This document shows positions 11,901-24,448 of a DNA stretch of 64,000 nucleotides, in pieces. Origin of the DNA: Artocarpus heterophyllus (lineage: Eukaryota > Streptophyta > Magnoliopsida > Rosales > Moraceae). The position numbers were made by a program, and so were the translations under genes. Each line of letters begins with the position of its first letter. The first letter of the stretch is position 1. The stretch lies in assembly GCA_025403435.1 (NCBI GenBank), contig CM046349.1, positions 21,846,004-21,910,003 of the forward strand. Direction: 5' to 3'. Under the pieces are notes generated by a model. That model was not told the origin of the DNA. It did no database searches and saw nothing but the letters and a program-made list of their open reading frames with translations.

Positions 11901-13958
11901 TTTTTTGACCTTTTGGACGGCAGATTCTCTCACAAACTGTTTTCTCACTCTCTCTCTCTTCAGAGTCTCGCCTTTTTCTCTCTATCTTCACTCCATTTCT
12001 CTGCTCTGCTTCTCTCCTCGCTATCGACAGCTCTCTCTCTCCTCCATTGATCGATTTTCAATGAATTTCTGAGTTTTTTTTCTCGTATTTCTTTCAATTT
12101 GTTTTATGGTTCTATTTTTGATTTTTGGATTCTTTCTTCTCTTTGTCCAATTTCGCGTTGGAAGGAGTATTATACCATAAGTTCTGTTTGCATGCTTTCA
12201 GTTTTCATGATTTTCATTTAGTGTTAGCTTGCCTTAAAAAATTAGTGCTAGCTTTTTACGTTCGATTTCTTTGCAATTGTTACTTTCTGAGTGTGGATTT
12301 GTTTATTTCTTTTCCTGCACTTTCATGATTTTGTGTTTTTGGATGTAAATTTTCATTTACAATATGGAAACAACAACAAATTTGGATTGCCAAGCTTCTC
12401 TGAGTCGAATATTGCATTTCTTGCTAAGAATCTGAGCTAGTTCTATTTATACTTACTTGATATTAATCGAGTCCTAGTTATGCTTATATGTTGTTGTTGC
12501 TCCCGTATTGTAATTGTATAAGATATAGAACCTTAGTAGTTACATGGTTTTTATTATAGAATAGAACTTGAAAATGAAAAATGAAGAAGGGCGATTTAAA
12601 TCGATTGAATCAGAACGGTTGTAGTAGAAAGGAATATGTAGATAGAGTTTTGTCCTATTTTCCTCTGTGTTACTTACACTTGTAGATAGTTCTTGTCAGA
12701 GTTTATGTGATTTGTGTGGTTTTTGGTTGTAAATGTTTCGTTTACCATAAGATTTTGACAGATTACGCTGTTATTAAAGTGGCTGCACAGGTTTCAAAAG
12801 TTGGTAATGTTTTTTGAGGTGGAAAATTCCGTTTTCTGTGAGATACATTATTAATTTGGTAAATGCTCAATTTCTACATAACAGAATCTCGCAAAGCCAA
12901 ATCAATTTCCTGATTACGCAGTCGTTTGAATTGTTACTTTCTGTGTTTGCTGTTGTTACTTTTGTTTCTCGTCTTCTTGTGGTTTTGTGTTTTTTGTTGT
13001 AAATTTTTAATTTAGAATATGGAAACAACACCAAATTTGGATTGCGAAGCTTCATCGAGCCAATTATTTCCTTTTTTTTTTTTTGCTAGTATTGTATCGT
13101 AACTAACGTTAGCATTTCAATGATTTTTAATTATTTTTAAGAACCTTTGATTTTCAATAGGTAATGGAATCTTAGCATTTCTATGATTAATATTTCTTGT
13201 CTAATATTCCTTTGCCTAGCTTATATTGGCTGATAGTTTTTTGTCATTATTTAGGTGATTTGTATGGTTTGGTTTGTAAATTTTTTCGTTTATCATAATG
13301 TTTCGACAGATATTGCTGGTTCTTAAGATAGCTGCATAGGTTTTTACAAGCACTTGATGCTTTTTTAGCTGCAAAATTTTGTTTTTTGTGAGATATATTT
13401 CTAATATGGTAAATGCTCAATCTCTATTTAAATAGTTTCATTTCACTCCATTTGACTTCAGAATCTTAGTTTGGGTTTTAATTCTGTGGGTTTCTATGAG
13501 GTAATTTCTATGTTTTTTTCCTTTTCCCTCGATACATGACTAGCATTTGACTAATTTGGTTTTACTGTCTATAACAATATGCTGAATTATAGCAGTGAAT
13601 GACCATCTTTCATAATATTTGGTTTTCTAATGATGATTCCTTTTTCTGCTTGATATACTTTAAACATGGTAAATGCAGAGTTTCTAATGAATAACTATAG
13701 CAGTGATTTGGCATTGCAGCTATGTTTATGTATGATACATGATCTGTTTTTATTGGTAAATTAATCATTTACCACGTGAATTCCATAATGTTTTACGATA
13801 AAAAAAATAAAGCTCTTTGTTGTTGTTGTTGCTGTTGCTGAAACTGTTTTCTTTTTCTTTTTGTGAATAGTTTTAGATCTTTTATCTTTTTGTAATTTAT
13901 AGATTTTATTCAAGAATGCCTTACTTTCTTCTTCTTCTTTTTTTATTTCATTATTGAA
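11901..13958 (+). other. CT-rich leader and intron-like DNA upstream of the MULE transposase
   Basis: Positions about 11945-12050 are CT-rich (many CTCTCT words), resembling a plant 5' untranslated leader, and end near ATTGATCGATTTTCAATG. From there to 13958 the DNA is T-rich with no substantial frame and could be an intron or non-coding 5' region of the MULE or of a captured gene. It contains a diverged duplication listed separately. Nothing proves transcription. Confidence 0.4.
12265..13440 (+). repeat. Diverged direct duplication (two units)
   Basis: Several words recur in the same order: GCAATTGTTACTTTCTGAGTG / GAATTGTTACTTTCTGTG (12273, 12928); ATATGGAAACAACAACAAATTTGG / ATATGGAAACAACACCAAATTTGG (12362, 13017); a GTTTACCATAAGATTTTGACAGAT / GTTTATCATAATGTTTCGACAGAT pair (12739, 13287); and a GTGAGATACATTATTAATTTGG / GTGAGATATATTTCTAATATGG pair (12837, 13388). 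Offsets fall from about 655 to 548, so the second unit lacks about 100 bp. A third weaker echo (GGTAAATGCAGAGTTTCTAAT) lies near 13670. Confidence 0.75.
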
Positions 13959-15590
13959 ATGGAGGAAGTATTTTTCATTGCTGCTTTAAGATGGAGGTGG
14001 GGTCCCAGTAATTGCCATTTGGATTATGCATTTCGGTCTATTTTAGTCCCTCTTAATGCTAGTTTGAAGTTTTTGCAGGAAGTAGCTGTTAGGGAGTGCC
14101 ACTTAGGTATGTTTGGATTTGTGCCTCATGGTAGCTCCATACATTTTGTTCTAGGAAGTGATTTTGGGGACAAAATAAGAAAGGTACTTGAGGTAAGAAA
14201 TGATCGAGATGTGTTTAGGTTTTTCAACCTAGTGAGAAATGATAGAGGAGTTGAGCAAATTTCCATTAGTTGTTGATGTTGTTGGGGGGTTGATTGAGTC
14301 TTCTTCCATCGTTAATGTTGGTTGTCATAGTGAATCTTCTTCGTCTAATGTTGCTTCAAGACCTGGTGCTTCTGGTTCTTCTTCGTGTGACAATGAAGTC
14401 ATAGAAAATGCAATTGATTGCATTGTCGGCGAGGATATTGATGTTGAAAAGCTGCCTATGTCGTTTGATATTAGCATGGGTAATCATTTCTTGAGCAAGT
14501 CTAGCTTGAAGAAGGTTACGCACCTGATTGCTATTAGGAGAAATTTTGAGTTTATGGTTGAAAGGTCAAGTTCTAGTTTCTATGCTTTGCATTGCAAAAT
14601 TCCTAGTTGCATTTGGATGATGCAGGCTTCCAAGTATGTCTTGTGGGTTGTTCGTAAGTATGTCTTTGAACATGCTTGCTCGATGGGTGTTTCGCATAAT
14701 GAGCATAGGCAAGCTTCAAGCGAGATGGTTGGTGAGCTCAGTAAAGGAGATTTTAGTAGGGGGCTTGCAGATGTTGCACTCCCCAAGGATGTGATGGCAA
14801 TGATGCAAGGCAAACATGGAGTTCGGATTAGTTATTACAAAGAGTGAATGGCTAGGGCCTTTGCTTTGGACTCTATTAGAGATGCTGCAGCCGAATCCTA
14901 TGCTTACATTCCTTCCCTTTGTATTGTTCTCAATCCAAGTTACTCAATTTTTTTTATCTTCATCTCTTGTTAATTTAGTCATTTTATAATCTATTACTGT
15001 GTAAATTTTAGTCAAAAAAATTGAATTTTGCTTAGTAAATGTTACATTTACATATAAATTTCTCATTTATGAATGGAAAAACAGATTCTCTTGTGTAATG
15101 TTCTATAACCAGTCAGTTGGGATGCATTATTTTCTCCTTCACATTTGAGTTTTTCAAGATAAATTAATTACTTGCCTTTTAAATTAAAAATCAATGCTTT
15201 TTCTTTTGTTCTTTTGTAGGTTCTTTTACGGCATGTAAGGTTGACGGTGAGGAGAAGTTTTTACATTTCTTTATGTGCCTTGGCGCCTCTATCAAAGGTT
15301 GGCATGACTACAGGCCTGTTATTTCTATCGATAGGACTTTTTAAAGAATCAATATTCTAGGACGTTGCTGCTTTCCTCATTGCTTAACAGGAATAATCAC
15401 ATTTTTCCATTGGGTTTTACAATGGGGGACTCTGGAGAATGATTTGTCGTGGGAATGGGTTTTCCGAAAGCACAAGGAAGCTATTGGAGAGGGTGACGGT
15501 CTAGTTACCGTGTCAGAGCGAAAGTCCAACATTCCTAAGGCTACAACGATGGTGTACCCTAATGTGGTTTTTGTAAGCAACATTTGCTAA
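13959..15590 (+). pseudogene. MuDR-like (MULE) transposase relic
   Basis: Three pieces read like a plant MULE transposase. 13959-14250 gives an N-terminal region ending KVLEVRNDRDVFRFFNL. After a frame change, 14239-14847 gives an acidic/serine-rich linker and the Mutator DNA-binding domain: RRNFEFMVERSSSSFYALHC, a CIWMMQASK core, FEHACSMG, NEHRQASS and KHGVRISYYKE. An in-frame TGA at 14845-14847 sits where Trp is normal, after which the same frame continues ARAFALDSIRDAAAESYAYIP. After an apparent intron (14939-15219) the core begins: FTACKVDGEEKF, FFMCLGASIKGW, RPVISIDRTF, then a frame break near 15340, then DLSWEWVFRKHKEAIGEGD. The rest of the catalytic core is missing. No terminal inverted repeats were found. 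Domain assignment is confident; it cannot encode an active transposase. Confidence 0.85.
14939..15219 (+). other. Probable GT-AG intron in the MULE transposase relic
   Basis: The exon ends ...AATCCAA at 14938 and the next segment starts GTTCTTTTACGG at 15220. Removing 14939-15219 (GTTACT...TTTTGTAG) restores one frame across NPSSFTACKV, which fits the family at this point. The interior is T-rich, as plant introns are. Confidence 0.65.
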
Positions 15591-16240
15591 AGAACTTAAA
15601 CTCAAATTTTAGGGGAAGTTTCATATATTCCATTTTTGAAACTTACTTTTCTTAAATCCACAAATGTTGAAGTGTGTCACAAGTTAAATATGCAAGTAGT
15701 AGTATAGCACAACTTTCCCAAATGTAGCATGATCAAACACATTTTTTAAAAGTGTAGCATAACATTTAATTTTCTTCAAATTACAAGGGTGTAAAACTTG
15801 ACAGGCTTTTTTAGATGTGCAAAGTCCTACCGGGTTCAAGCATGCTTGTTGCAATCATAAAATATGACATAGGTCATCCAAGAAACGACATAACGCATGC
15901 CTTTTTATATTCTTTTTGAAATTAAAACAAGTCCAAATATAATTGCATGAGACCACTCATTGTGGAAAAAACTGATCATAATTACTGACTGGATCCACCA
16001 ATAAAGACGGATGAAGTACAAGGACTAAATTCAAGTATCATGACCCAGAGTGAAAACCCGCTCTATATATACAATAGAGTACGACAAAGGCTTGTTTCAA
16101 AAACCTATTATAGTTTATGAAAAAGACCAATCGACCGAAGTCAAATGCTCCTTGTTGAGGGAACATATGATATGATCTAGACTAAGGTCTAGCCAGACAC
16201 CAACACACCTGCCACCAATAACAAGAGAAGAGACAAACAA
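15591..16240. other. Unassigned DNA between MULE relic and element D
   Basis: No credible coding frame. It contains several short echoes of GTAGCATAAC / GTATAGCACAAC near 15700-15760. The stretch ends in the ACTAA target copy at 16241-16245, so before D inserted it was continuous with 37020 onward. Confidence 0.5.
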
Positions 16241-16245
16241 ACTAA
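16241..16245 (+). repeat. Target-site duplication ACTAA, left copy of element D
   Basis: ACTAA immediately precedes the TG of the 5' LTR and is repeated exactly at 37015-37019, after the CA of the 3' LTR. Confidence 0.93.
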
Positions 16246-18201
16246 TGTTGGACATGTATGCCCTAAGGAGTAAAAATGTAATATGTTTTTGGAGTCATTT
16301 TTATCAATAAAGAATTTATTTATTATTTATATACCAAAACTTGTCCTTTTTACGTTTATATTTGTTGAATATATGTTAAACAAACAATAGTCTAAGACTG
16401 TTGATCTATACCTTTAAGAATTGGGCATATGATGGACAAATTATGCAGAAAACACAATTCTTAAGGTGAAGGTCTAAATTATAAGATCCGTAATCGAGGA
16501 AATAAAGTTGGACGCTTTATTCATGTAAAGATTGTTATGTTGTCTATATCCCTATTGAGAGATGGTTTGTCTTGGCCATTGGAGGTGGACTCCTGGAATA
16601 GAACATTGGCACATTGTCATAGGTGACGATGTGTTGGATCGGGACAGAAAGTGAATTGATTTGGATTAATAATTCTGTCTTAGCAAATCGATTCACTTTA
16701 GACAATTATTTGCATTGTATCTTAATTCTGAGATGAATAGTGGGCCCATTGTCTTGACTTGTGTCTTTTGATATACCAAAGGGTGACACCCATATTTTAA
16801 TAGCGGTACGCATGTCGGTACGTTGGAGGCATGACTTTTGATAGCGTAGACCTATTATTCATAGATATAGAATCCATAGCTCCTCTTTAGAAGTAGTGAT
16901 ATCCTCTTATATGCGTTATCTTGTAATTGAAAAAACTGAAGCGCTCAACCAATTAGATACATAGGTGTAATCGAATAATATATTGTCTTTGGATAGTAAG
17001 TTTTTTGATGGTGAGATAATAGAACGTAAGATAAAAATAATCAAAAAGGTAAGACAGAACTTGTCCTTAAGCCGATTATGGATAATCCTATGGGGATACG
17101 ATACACTATGATATGTCATGGAGACTTAGCTATAAGGGCTTCGTAATTCTATATAGTTCGAGAGTGCAGCTCCAAGCTTTTAGTGGAGTAGCATTGGAGT
17201 TGATAATTATGAAATGTATATCTGGGATATTAGGTCTCGTAATTATCAGGAGCTTGAACTGTATAGGTCCATATGGTCCCATTTGCTAGCTCATAAAAAT
17301 CCTGTAACGATATGGCGTACTTTTTTAATAATTGGTGACTTATGTCAGATTTAACAAATTGGCTCAAATTCAAAAAAATCAAATAATTCATGTCTGTTTA
17401 TCGGTTGAATTAATTTCGTGATAAAATTAATTCAAGATAAACTTGTTGAATTATCAGAAATTCATTTATTTTTCTAGAGATTATCTAGATAAAGTTGTTT
17501 TAATTAGATAACTTCTCTATTGGGTTATTTGAATTAAAATTGAGACTTTATCCTATAGAATCTCGGGTGGAGAATAAAAGATTCACTGGGATTTTTATCG
17601 CAGGTTCGGCATGTCGATCCTCAGGTTTGACCTGCCGATGAGGCAAGTTCGGCATGCCGGTTAGATAGATCGGCATGCCGATCGCACGATAAAAAGATCA
17701 CATATTTTCATGCGGATTTCATTAGTATTGATCCGAATTTGATTCTGATTCAAATTTTTGAGGTCTTATCTAATAAGGACTAACTCTTGAGCCCAACCTC
17801 TATAAAAGGAGAGTGAGTCTCATTATTATTTAGATCAATTGAGAGATTAAGAGTGAAACTCTGCTGGTGAGATTCTAAAAACTTCCTGAGAGCTCTTGTT
17901 CACAAATCAGAAACACTAACTTTAGGTTCTCTCAATTGGTTGGAATGAGAGTCACCTGGTAAAAGAGCTGTACATGTGAGCCCACACTCACTCAGATCGT
18001 GGATAGAGAATAGCAAAGAAGGCCAGTTGGTTGAGATCCTTTGGGAACGTTACTTCTCTTCACTAATTGAGGAAGCTTTTTAGCATTTACAAGGTTAGTA
18101 AGATCTGGTTAATTTATGCATATAGCGTATCAAATTTGTATTTTAAAAAATACTCTGATATAAAAAAATTTAAAATTCTGCTGCGTATAGTTTTTTCAGC
18201 A
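16246..18201 (+). repeat. 5' LTR of element D (1,956 bp)
   Basis: Begins TGTTGGACATGTATGCCC and ends TTTTTTCAGCA, next to the primer-binding site. A TATA-like CTATAAAAG lies at 17800-17808. A palindrome cluster at about 17600-17690 includes a perfect TCGGCATGCCGA at 17670-17681. The last 400 bp contain the GTGAGTGTGGGCTC-type region seen in every copy of the family. Confidence 0.93.
17800..17808 (+). promoter_or_regulatory. TATA-like box in the 5' LTR of element D
   Basis: CTATAAAAG follows CCCAACCT and precedes the GAGAGTGAG region. The equivalent place in the other LTRs reads CTATATAAA (A, about 5030-5039) or CTATAAATA (N, about 22833-22843 and 30297-30305), all oriented with their element. 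Conserved position supports a promoter role; transcription is not shown. Confidence 0.65.
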
Positions 18202-18220
18202 ATTAGTATCAAAGCCACGG
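18202..18220 (+). promoter_or_regulatory. Primer-binding site of element D, mutated
   Basis: ATTAGTATCAAAGCCACGG directly follows the LTR. It matches the initiator-tRNA-Met site of the family except TGGTATCAGAGC has become TAGTATCAAAGC, both differences being G to A. Confidence 0.82.
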
Positions 18221-19911
18221 TTTTCACATAAATTTACGAGTTTGTGATCATGCTATATGTATAAATTATGTGATCTTGATCTCTTCTATACTTGAATTTA
18301 ATTTTTTAGAGAGTTGGCACTCTACAATTTCTATATATTTATATGTTGTTATGGATCATATAGTGAATGCTTATTAATTAATTATGATTGATTAAATTAT
18401 TAATTAATTAATTTATATCGGTTATGGTTTCTTAGAGGTTAGAGTGTGTATCTAGGTTTTTTATGTAATTAGATGGCGGACTATCATCTCTATCTAGGAA
18501 TTATTATTTAATTTTAAATTTGTAAGAATTTTGTAATTAAATAATCATTTGAAGAAGGATCTAGAAGACAGATCTAGAAAGCGGATCTAGAAGATAGATG
18601 ATGGCGCTCCCTGGTATTTCCTAAGTCTCTAATTTAATGTTTTTGAATTGTTGAAAATAAAATTGATACATTGCATTAGAAATTGTATTTTTTGAAAAGG
18701 GTGGTTTCTGCTCGGCTGGAATGCCAAACTTTTTAGTTCGGTAGGCTAATGGTCGCAGATCAACAGGCTGAATATGAAGTTCGACAGGCCATCAGAGGGG
18801 TAGAAATCAGATGTCTCTGGCGGCAGGCTGAACTTCTGGTTCGGTAGGCCGATTAGTCATGAACTGGCAGGCCAATCTGTAAAGATCGGCAGGCCGGTGG
18901 GTCATGACCGGCAGGCTGATCACCTAGATCGGCTTGTTGGCATAGAGCTGGAAATTTTTCCAAAAAAGTTGCAGTTTTTCATGCAGTTTTAATTTTATTT
19001 TTGGGACAATTCTGAGAAATAATAAATTTGGATATGACCAAAAATTTGGAGTATTCAATTCATACGTGATCGAAGACTTGAAGATGGGCATTACATGAAG
19101 AAGGATACAATATGAGGATTCAAGGATGAAGAATCAATAAAATGCTTCGATTATTCTCTTGTAATCTTTGTTTTCTATTCTCTAGGGTGGAACCATAATA
19201 TTACGGTTATTTATTATTATTTTGCTTGTAGCTTTACTTGATTGCTTTGCTTGTCTGCATTATAATATGATTTGTCATGCATATTGATAACATGCCATAT
19301 AGAATAGGGAGTGCCACTCAATTTAAAATTGTTCATGCATGCTTTTAAAATAAAACTTTGATTTCAAAAGATTGAGTGGGAGAAGGTTTTCGAAGAGAAG
19401 ATCTAAGGCCTCCATCGTTGGTCCATAGGAAGAACATGGTCGTTCCAACCTCTAGGAAGAGACTTCATCATATACCAGATTGGATTTCCAAGAGGATAAG
19501 GTATTTTAGCATGATTTATGATTGCACACCCCATGTGGTGATTATAAATCATGGATAAAATATTGAAATGATGGTTATACACTCATGTTAATATTATTAT
19601 TAACCTCCCCTAAGAGCTTTGTTGATAAAATTAATAGCCAAAGAAATAATTATTAACATATGCTAGATAATACGGGTCCTGGATGGCATATATTAATCAG
19701 GAAGGGATCCGTGTTTCTGATTGAATTTGGCATGACTCCCTTAGGAGATTGTTGAATTTTGAGTTGGGAATTATCGTTGTAAGATTGTGATAGTTTCAAG
19801 GTTTTAACACATAAACATATTTGTATGTTTTTGCATGATTGTGTTATCTTACTAAATTATTATGCTATGTTTGCTTATGTATGGTATATGATTCTTTATT
19901 GTAGATTAAAA
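18221..19911 (+). other. Untranslated leader of element D
   Basis: 1.7 kb between primer site and gag, homologous to the leaders of A and N. A palindrome cluster occupies about 18710-18940 (for example GATCGGCAGGCCGGTGGG). A short frame at 19376-19558 has no counterpart kept open in the other copies and is not called. Confidence 0.75.
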
Positions 19912-22441
19912 ATGTCTAAAAACGCTTTATCTTCGATACTTGACAAAAAACGAATTAACCGGAGAGAATTATAATGATTGGAAATGGAACCTGGACATCG
20001 TCCTGTCCTTTGAGAAACTAAAATTCGTGCTGACAACCCCTTGTCCTCTTGAGCCTACAAGAGACTCCACCAATCATCAATTCCAAGCATATGATCGTTG
20101 AAAAGATGCAAATGATCAGGCCCGCTGCTATGTTATGGCCAGCATGAATAACATGCTGTAGGCTCAACATGAGGATTATGAGATTGCTAAGCAGCAAGGG
20201 GTGCTTCAGAAACTCTTAAACTATAAGCAGAGACCAGGGATGTCTGTAAAGGAGCACATGATGTTGGTCATGAGTTACCTTGTTGACGTACAAACCAATG
20301 GAGTCGACATTGATGCTGAAACTCAGATGACTATGGTCTTTGAGACTCTGTCAAAGGAATTTATTCCATTTAGAGCTACATTTAATTTGAGCAATAGGTG
20401 GGATATGACCTTAATAGAGTTGATGAAATAGTTATAGGAGTTCAAACTACTGATTAGGGAGTCTCCTGCTGGTGGAGAGACCAATTTGGTAGTTGCTTCT
20501 CGTTCCAATCCAACCCTAGGAATGGAATGAAACAACGGGCCAAAAAGGGGAAGTCTTTTATTCCTGCTAATAACAAGAGCAAGAAGAAGAAGAAAAAGAA
20601 CCCAAAGAAGCTAAAGTGCTTCTTCTATGGGAAGGTCGGGCATATCAAAAGCATTGCAAGGACTTCCTTTCCAAAGGAGGTAGGTGTGATCTTCTGTATC
20701 TAGAAACTTGTTTGGTTGAGGAATCCAGTGACATTTGGGTCATAGATTCTGGGGCAACTAATCATGTTTATGTTTCTCTATAGGGGTTCAAAGAAACGAG
20801 AAGTCTGCTTCATGAAGACTTCATGCTTCGGATGGGCGATGGATCCTTGGTCTTAGTGGAAGCAGTGGGAAACGTCCATCTTTATTTTGATAATTATAGG
20901 AATTTAATTTTACGAGATTGTTTTTATGTTCCTAAATTTAAAAGGAATTTAATTTCTGTAGCTTGTTTGTTTAAAGACTCCTATTTGGTTTCTTTTAATA
21001 ATAAAGTGGTGATTCACAAAAATAAATCTTTTATCTATTCTGGATAGATGCAAAATAATCTATATTTTATCAAACCTAAGATGGACATAATGCTGAGATA
21101 AATGATAATAACTCTAAAGTCTTAAAACTTTTCATTCTAATAAGACTTATATTTGGTATTTGCACTATGGTCATATTAACCTGAATAGGATTCAAATGTT
21201 GGTAAGGGATGGACCTTTAAGTCACTTAAAAGTGGAATCTATACCTCAATGTGAATCTTGTTTGGAGGGTAAAATGACTAAAAGACCATTGGGTCTAAGG
21301 GCAGTAGGACCGAAGGAGTTCTAGAACTTGTGCATAGTGATGTTTGCGGACCGATAAACATCTAGGCACGATGAGGGTATGAGTACTTTGTCACTTTTAT
21401 TGACGATTACTCCAAGTATAGGTATGTGTACCTAATGCACCACAAGAGTGAAACTTATGACAAGTTCATGGACTTTCTAACTAAAGTAGAAAAGCAATTG
21501 GGTGAACCCATAAAGACACTTTGATCCGATCGAGGTGGTGAGTACCTTTCTGATGAGTTTTTAAGACACTTATTAGAGAATGAGATTTTATTCCATTTGA
21601 CTGTGCCAGGCACTCCGCAGCAGAATGGCGTGGTGGAGAGAAGAAATAGGACTTTATTGGACATGGTTAGGTCTATGATGAGTTATTCACCATTGCCTTT
21701 ATCCTTTTAAGATATGCACCACAAATCGCATGTTATCTTTTGAACAACGTGTCTTAAAAATCGGTCCCTAAAACTCCTCACGAGTTGTGGATAGGCAAGA
21801 AGACATCCTTAAACCATATTCGCATATAGGGATGTCCAGCTCATATCTTGTTTAAGGATGCAAATAAGTTGGAAGCACGTTCAGAAGTTTGCGTGTTTGT
21901 AGGATATCCAAAAGGGACTAAAGGGGGTTATTTCTATAATCTAGAGGAAAATAAAGTCGTGGTTTTAACTAGTGCAACTTTCCTTGAGGAGAGTTACACG
22001 GACGACTTTAAGCCTCGAAACAAAGTGGTGCTTGAGGAGTTAAGGAGTGATCCAATCACTCTGGAGGTTCCAAATGAAACCGTTCCGATCAATGTAGAAA
22101 GACCAAACGAACCCGAACAACAACCTAAGAGGCTTCGGCATAGTGGGAGGATCGGGCGTTAACCCAAGAGGTATATGTTCAATGGTGAGGCCTTTTTGGC
22201 TGAACTAGATGAACATAATAGGGATCCTTATACTTACGTAGATGTTATGGAGGATGTTGATTTGAAACTCTGGACAGAGGCGACGAACACAGAGATGAAG
22301 TCTACGGAGACTAATCAGGTTTGGAACCTTGTGGATCTTCCCGAAGGGGTGAAACCCATAGGGTATAAATGGATCTTCAAGAGAACAAGAGGAGTGGATG
22401 GAAAGGTCAAAACCTTTAAGGCTAGACTGGTAGCTAAGGGA
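19912..22441 (+). pseudogene. Copia gag-pol of element D, first piece (gag to start of reverse transcriptase)
   Basis: Starts ATG at 19912 (MSKNALSSILDKK, then a frameshift in an A run). Later pieces give gag (20201-20431, KELLNYKQRPGMSVKEHMML-like), a zinc knuckle CFFYGKVGHIK at 20617-20650 followed by a one-base frameshift in an A run, protease WVIDSGATNH near 20730-20765 with the active-site DSGA kept, the RNLISVACLFKDSYLV region, integrase 21330-21720 (FVTFIDDYSK, PQQNGVVERRNRT) and reverse-transcriptase start 22175-22440 (PIGYKWIFKRTRGVDGK, ARLVAKG). Several in-frame stops occur, most of them TAG or TGA replacing Trp or Gln. It is broken at 22441 by element N and resumes at 31938. Confidence 0.9.
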
Positions 22442-24435
22442 TGTTGGAAAAAATATACGCAGCGAAATTTTTTAAAATTTTATATCAGACTATTTTTCAA
22501 AACACAAGTTTGACATGCTATATGCATAAATTAACCGGATCTTACTAACCTTTGAATGCCGAAGAACTCCCGTAATTTATGAAGAAAAGTAACATTCCAG
22601 AAGTGCCTCAACCAATTGTTCTTCTTTGCTATTCTCTATCCACCATTGAAGTGAGTGTGGACTCACACGTATAGCTCTTCCTCTAAGTGACTCTCCTTCC
22701 AACCAATTGAGAGAACCCAAAGTTAGTGTTCATGATTTGTGAACAAGAGCTCTCAGGGAGTTTCAGATTCTCACCAACAGAGTATCACTCTTAATCTCTC
22801 AATTGATCTAAATAACTTATGTGACTTACTCCCTATTTATAGAGATTGGGTCTAGGGTCAGTCTTTATTAAATTAGGTATCAAAATTCGAATCAGAATCA
22901 AATTCGGATCAATATCTAATAAAATCTACGTGAAAATGCGTAATCTTTTTTTCGTGCATCGGCAGGCCAAACTTGCCCCATCGGTAGGCTGAACTTGAGG
23001 ATCGGCATGCCAAACTGTCGAAAAAAGATCTCAACAAATCTTTAATTTTTCACCTGAGATTCTATAAGATAAAGTCTCAGTTTTTAATTTAAATAACCCA
23101 ATAGAGAAGTTATCTAATTAAAACAACTTTATCTAGATAATCTCTAAGAAAATAAATGAATTCCTAATAATTCTACAAGTTTATCTTGATTTAATTTATT
23201 CAAAATTAAATCAACCGATAAACAGATAAGAATTATCCGATCCCAATAATTCAACAAGTTTATCTTGAATTAATTTTATCACAAAATTAATTCAACCGAT
23301 AAATAGACATAATTATTTGATTCTTCTGAATTTCAACCAATCTAATAAATTTGACATAAGTCACCAATTATTGAAAAAGCACACCGTATCGTTACAGGAT
23401 GTTTGAGCTAGCAAAGGGGACCAAATTGACCTATATAGTTCAAGCTCCCGATAATTATGAAACCCAATATTCTAGATATACATTTTATAATTATCAACTC
23501 TAACGCTACTCCACTAAAAGCTTGAAACTGCACTCTCGAACTACATAGAATTACGAAGCCCGTATAGCTAAGTTTTCATGACATATCATAATGTATCGTA
23601 TCCCCATAGGATTATCCATAATCAGCATAAGGACAGGTTCTGTCTTACCTTTTCGATTATTTTTATCTTACGTTCCATTATCTCACCATCAGAAAACTTA
23701 CCATCCAAAGACAGTATACCATTCGGTTACACCTATGTATCCAAATGGTTGAGCGCTCTAGTTTTTCAATTACAAGATAATGCATATTAGAGGATATCAC
23801 TACTCCTAAAAATGAACTATGGATTTCATATCTATGAATAATAGGTCTACGCTATCAAGAGTCATGCCTCCAATGTACCAGCATGCATACCACTATTAAC
23901 ATGTGGGTGTCACCTTTGGTACATCAAAAGACACAAGTCAAGACAACAGGCCCATTATTTATCTTAGGATTAAGATACAATACAAATGATTGTCTAAAGT
24001 GAATCGATTTGTCGAGACAAAATTATTAATCCAAATCAATTCTCTTTATGTCCTGATCCAACACATCGTCACTTATAACAACGTGCCAATGTTTTTATTC
24101 ATGGAGTCCACCTCGGATGGTCAAGACAAACCATCTCTCAATAGGGATATAAACAACATAACAATCTTTACATGAATAAAGCACCCAACTCTATCCCCTC
24201 AATTGCGGATCTTATGATTTAGACCATCACTTTAAGAATCGTGTCTTCTGCATAATCTGTCCATCATATGCCCAATTCTTAAAGGTTTAGAGCGGCAGTC
24301 TCAGACATACATTCAACAAATATGAACGTAAAGAGGACAAGAGTTGGTATATAAACAATAAATAAATTCTTTATTGATAAAAATATCTCTAAAAACATAT
24401 TACATTTTTACTCCTTAGGGCATACATGTCTAACA
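22442..24435 (-). repeat. 3' LTR of element N (1,994 bp)
   Basis: Lies at the low-coordinate end because the element is on the minus strand. In element orientation it starts TGTTAGACATGTATG at 24435 and ends TTTTCCAACA at 22442. Palindrome-like words (ATCGGCAGGCC, GATCGGCATGCC) occur at about 22955-23020. It resembles the partner LTR at 29904-31937 closely, with scattered substitutions and small indels. Confidence 0.93.
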
Positions 24436-24446
24436 ATCTCCCCTTA
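24436..24446 (-). promoter_or_regulatory. Polypurine tract of element N
   Basis: The minus strand reads TAAGGGGAGAT immediately before the 3' LTR's TGTT. This is the usual place and composition of the plus-strand DNA primer; D has AAGTGGGAGAT at the same place (35346-35356). Confidence 0.8.
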
Positions 24447-24448
24447 CA

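Noticed and set aside
11638..12328. Three short plus-strand frames rich in Phe, Leu and Ser
   Set aside because: T-rich low-complexity DNA produces hydrophobic frames by composition; no start context, signal or domain is consistent.
16916..17119. MTYHSVSYPHRIIHN-type frames in LTRs (also 23578, 31064, 33676, 35870, 5944)
   Set aside because: A recurring frame in the U3 part of each LTR, always on the strand opposite to the element. Conservation follows LTR homology; length differs from copy to copy and no domain is seen.
22175..22513. 112-codon frame reading from element D into element N's LTR
   Set aside because: It is D's reverse transcriptase up to 22441 followed by accidental read-through into the nested LTR; not a chimeric gene.
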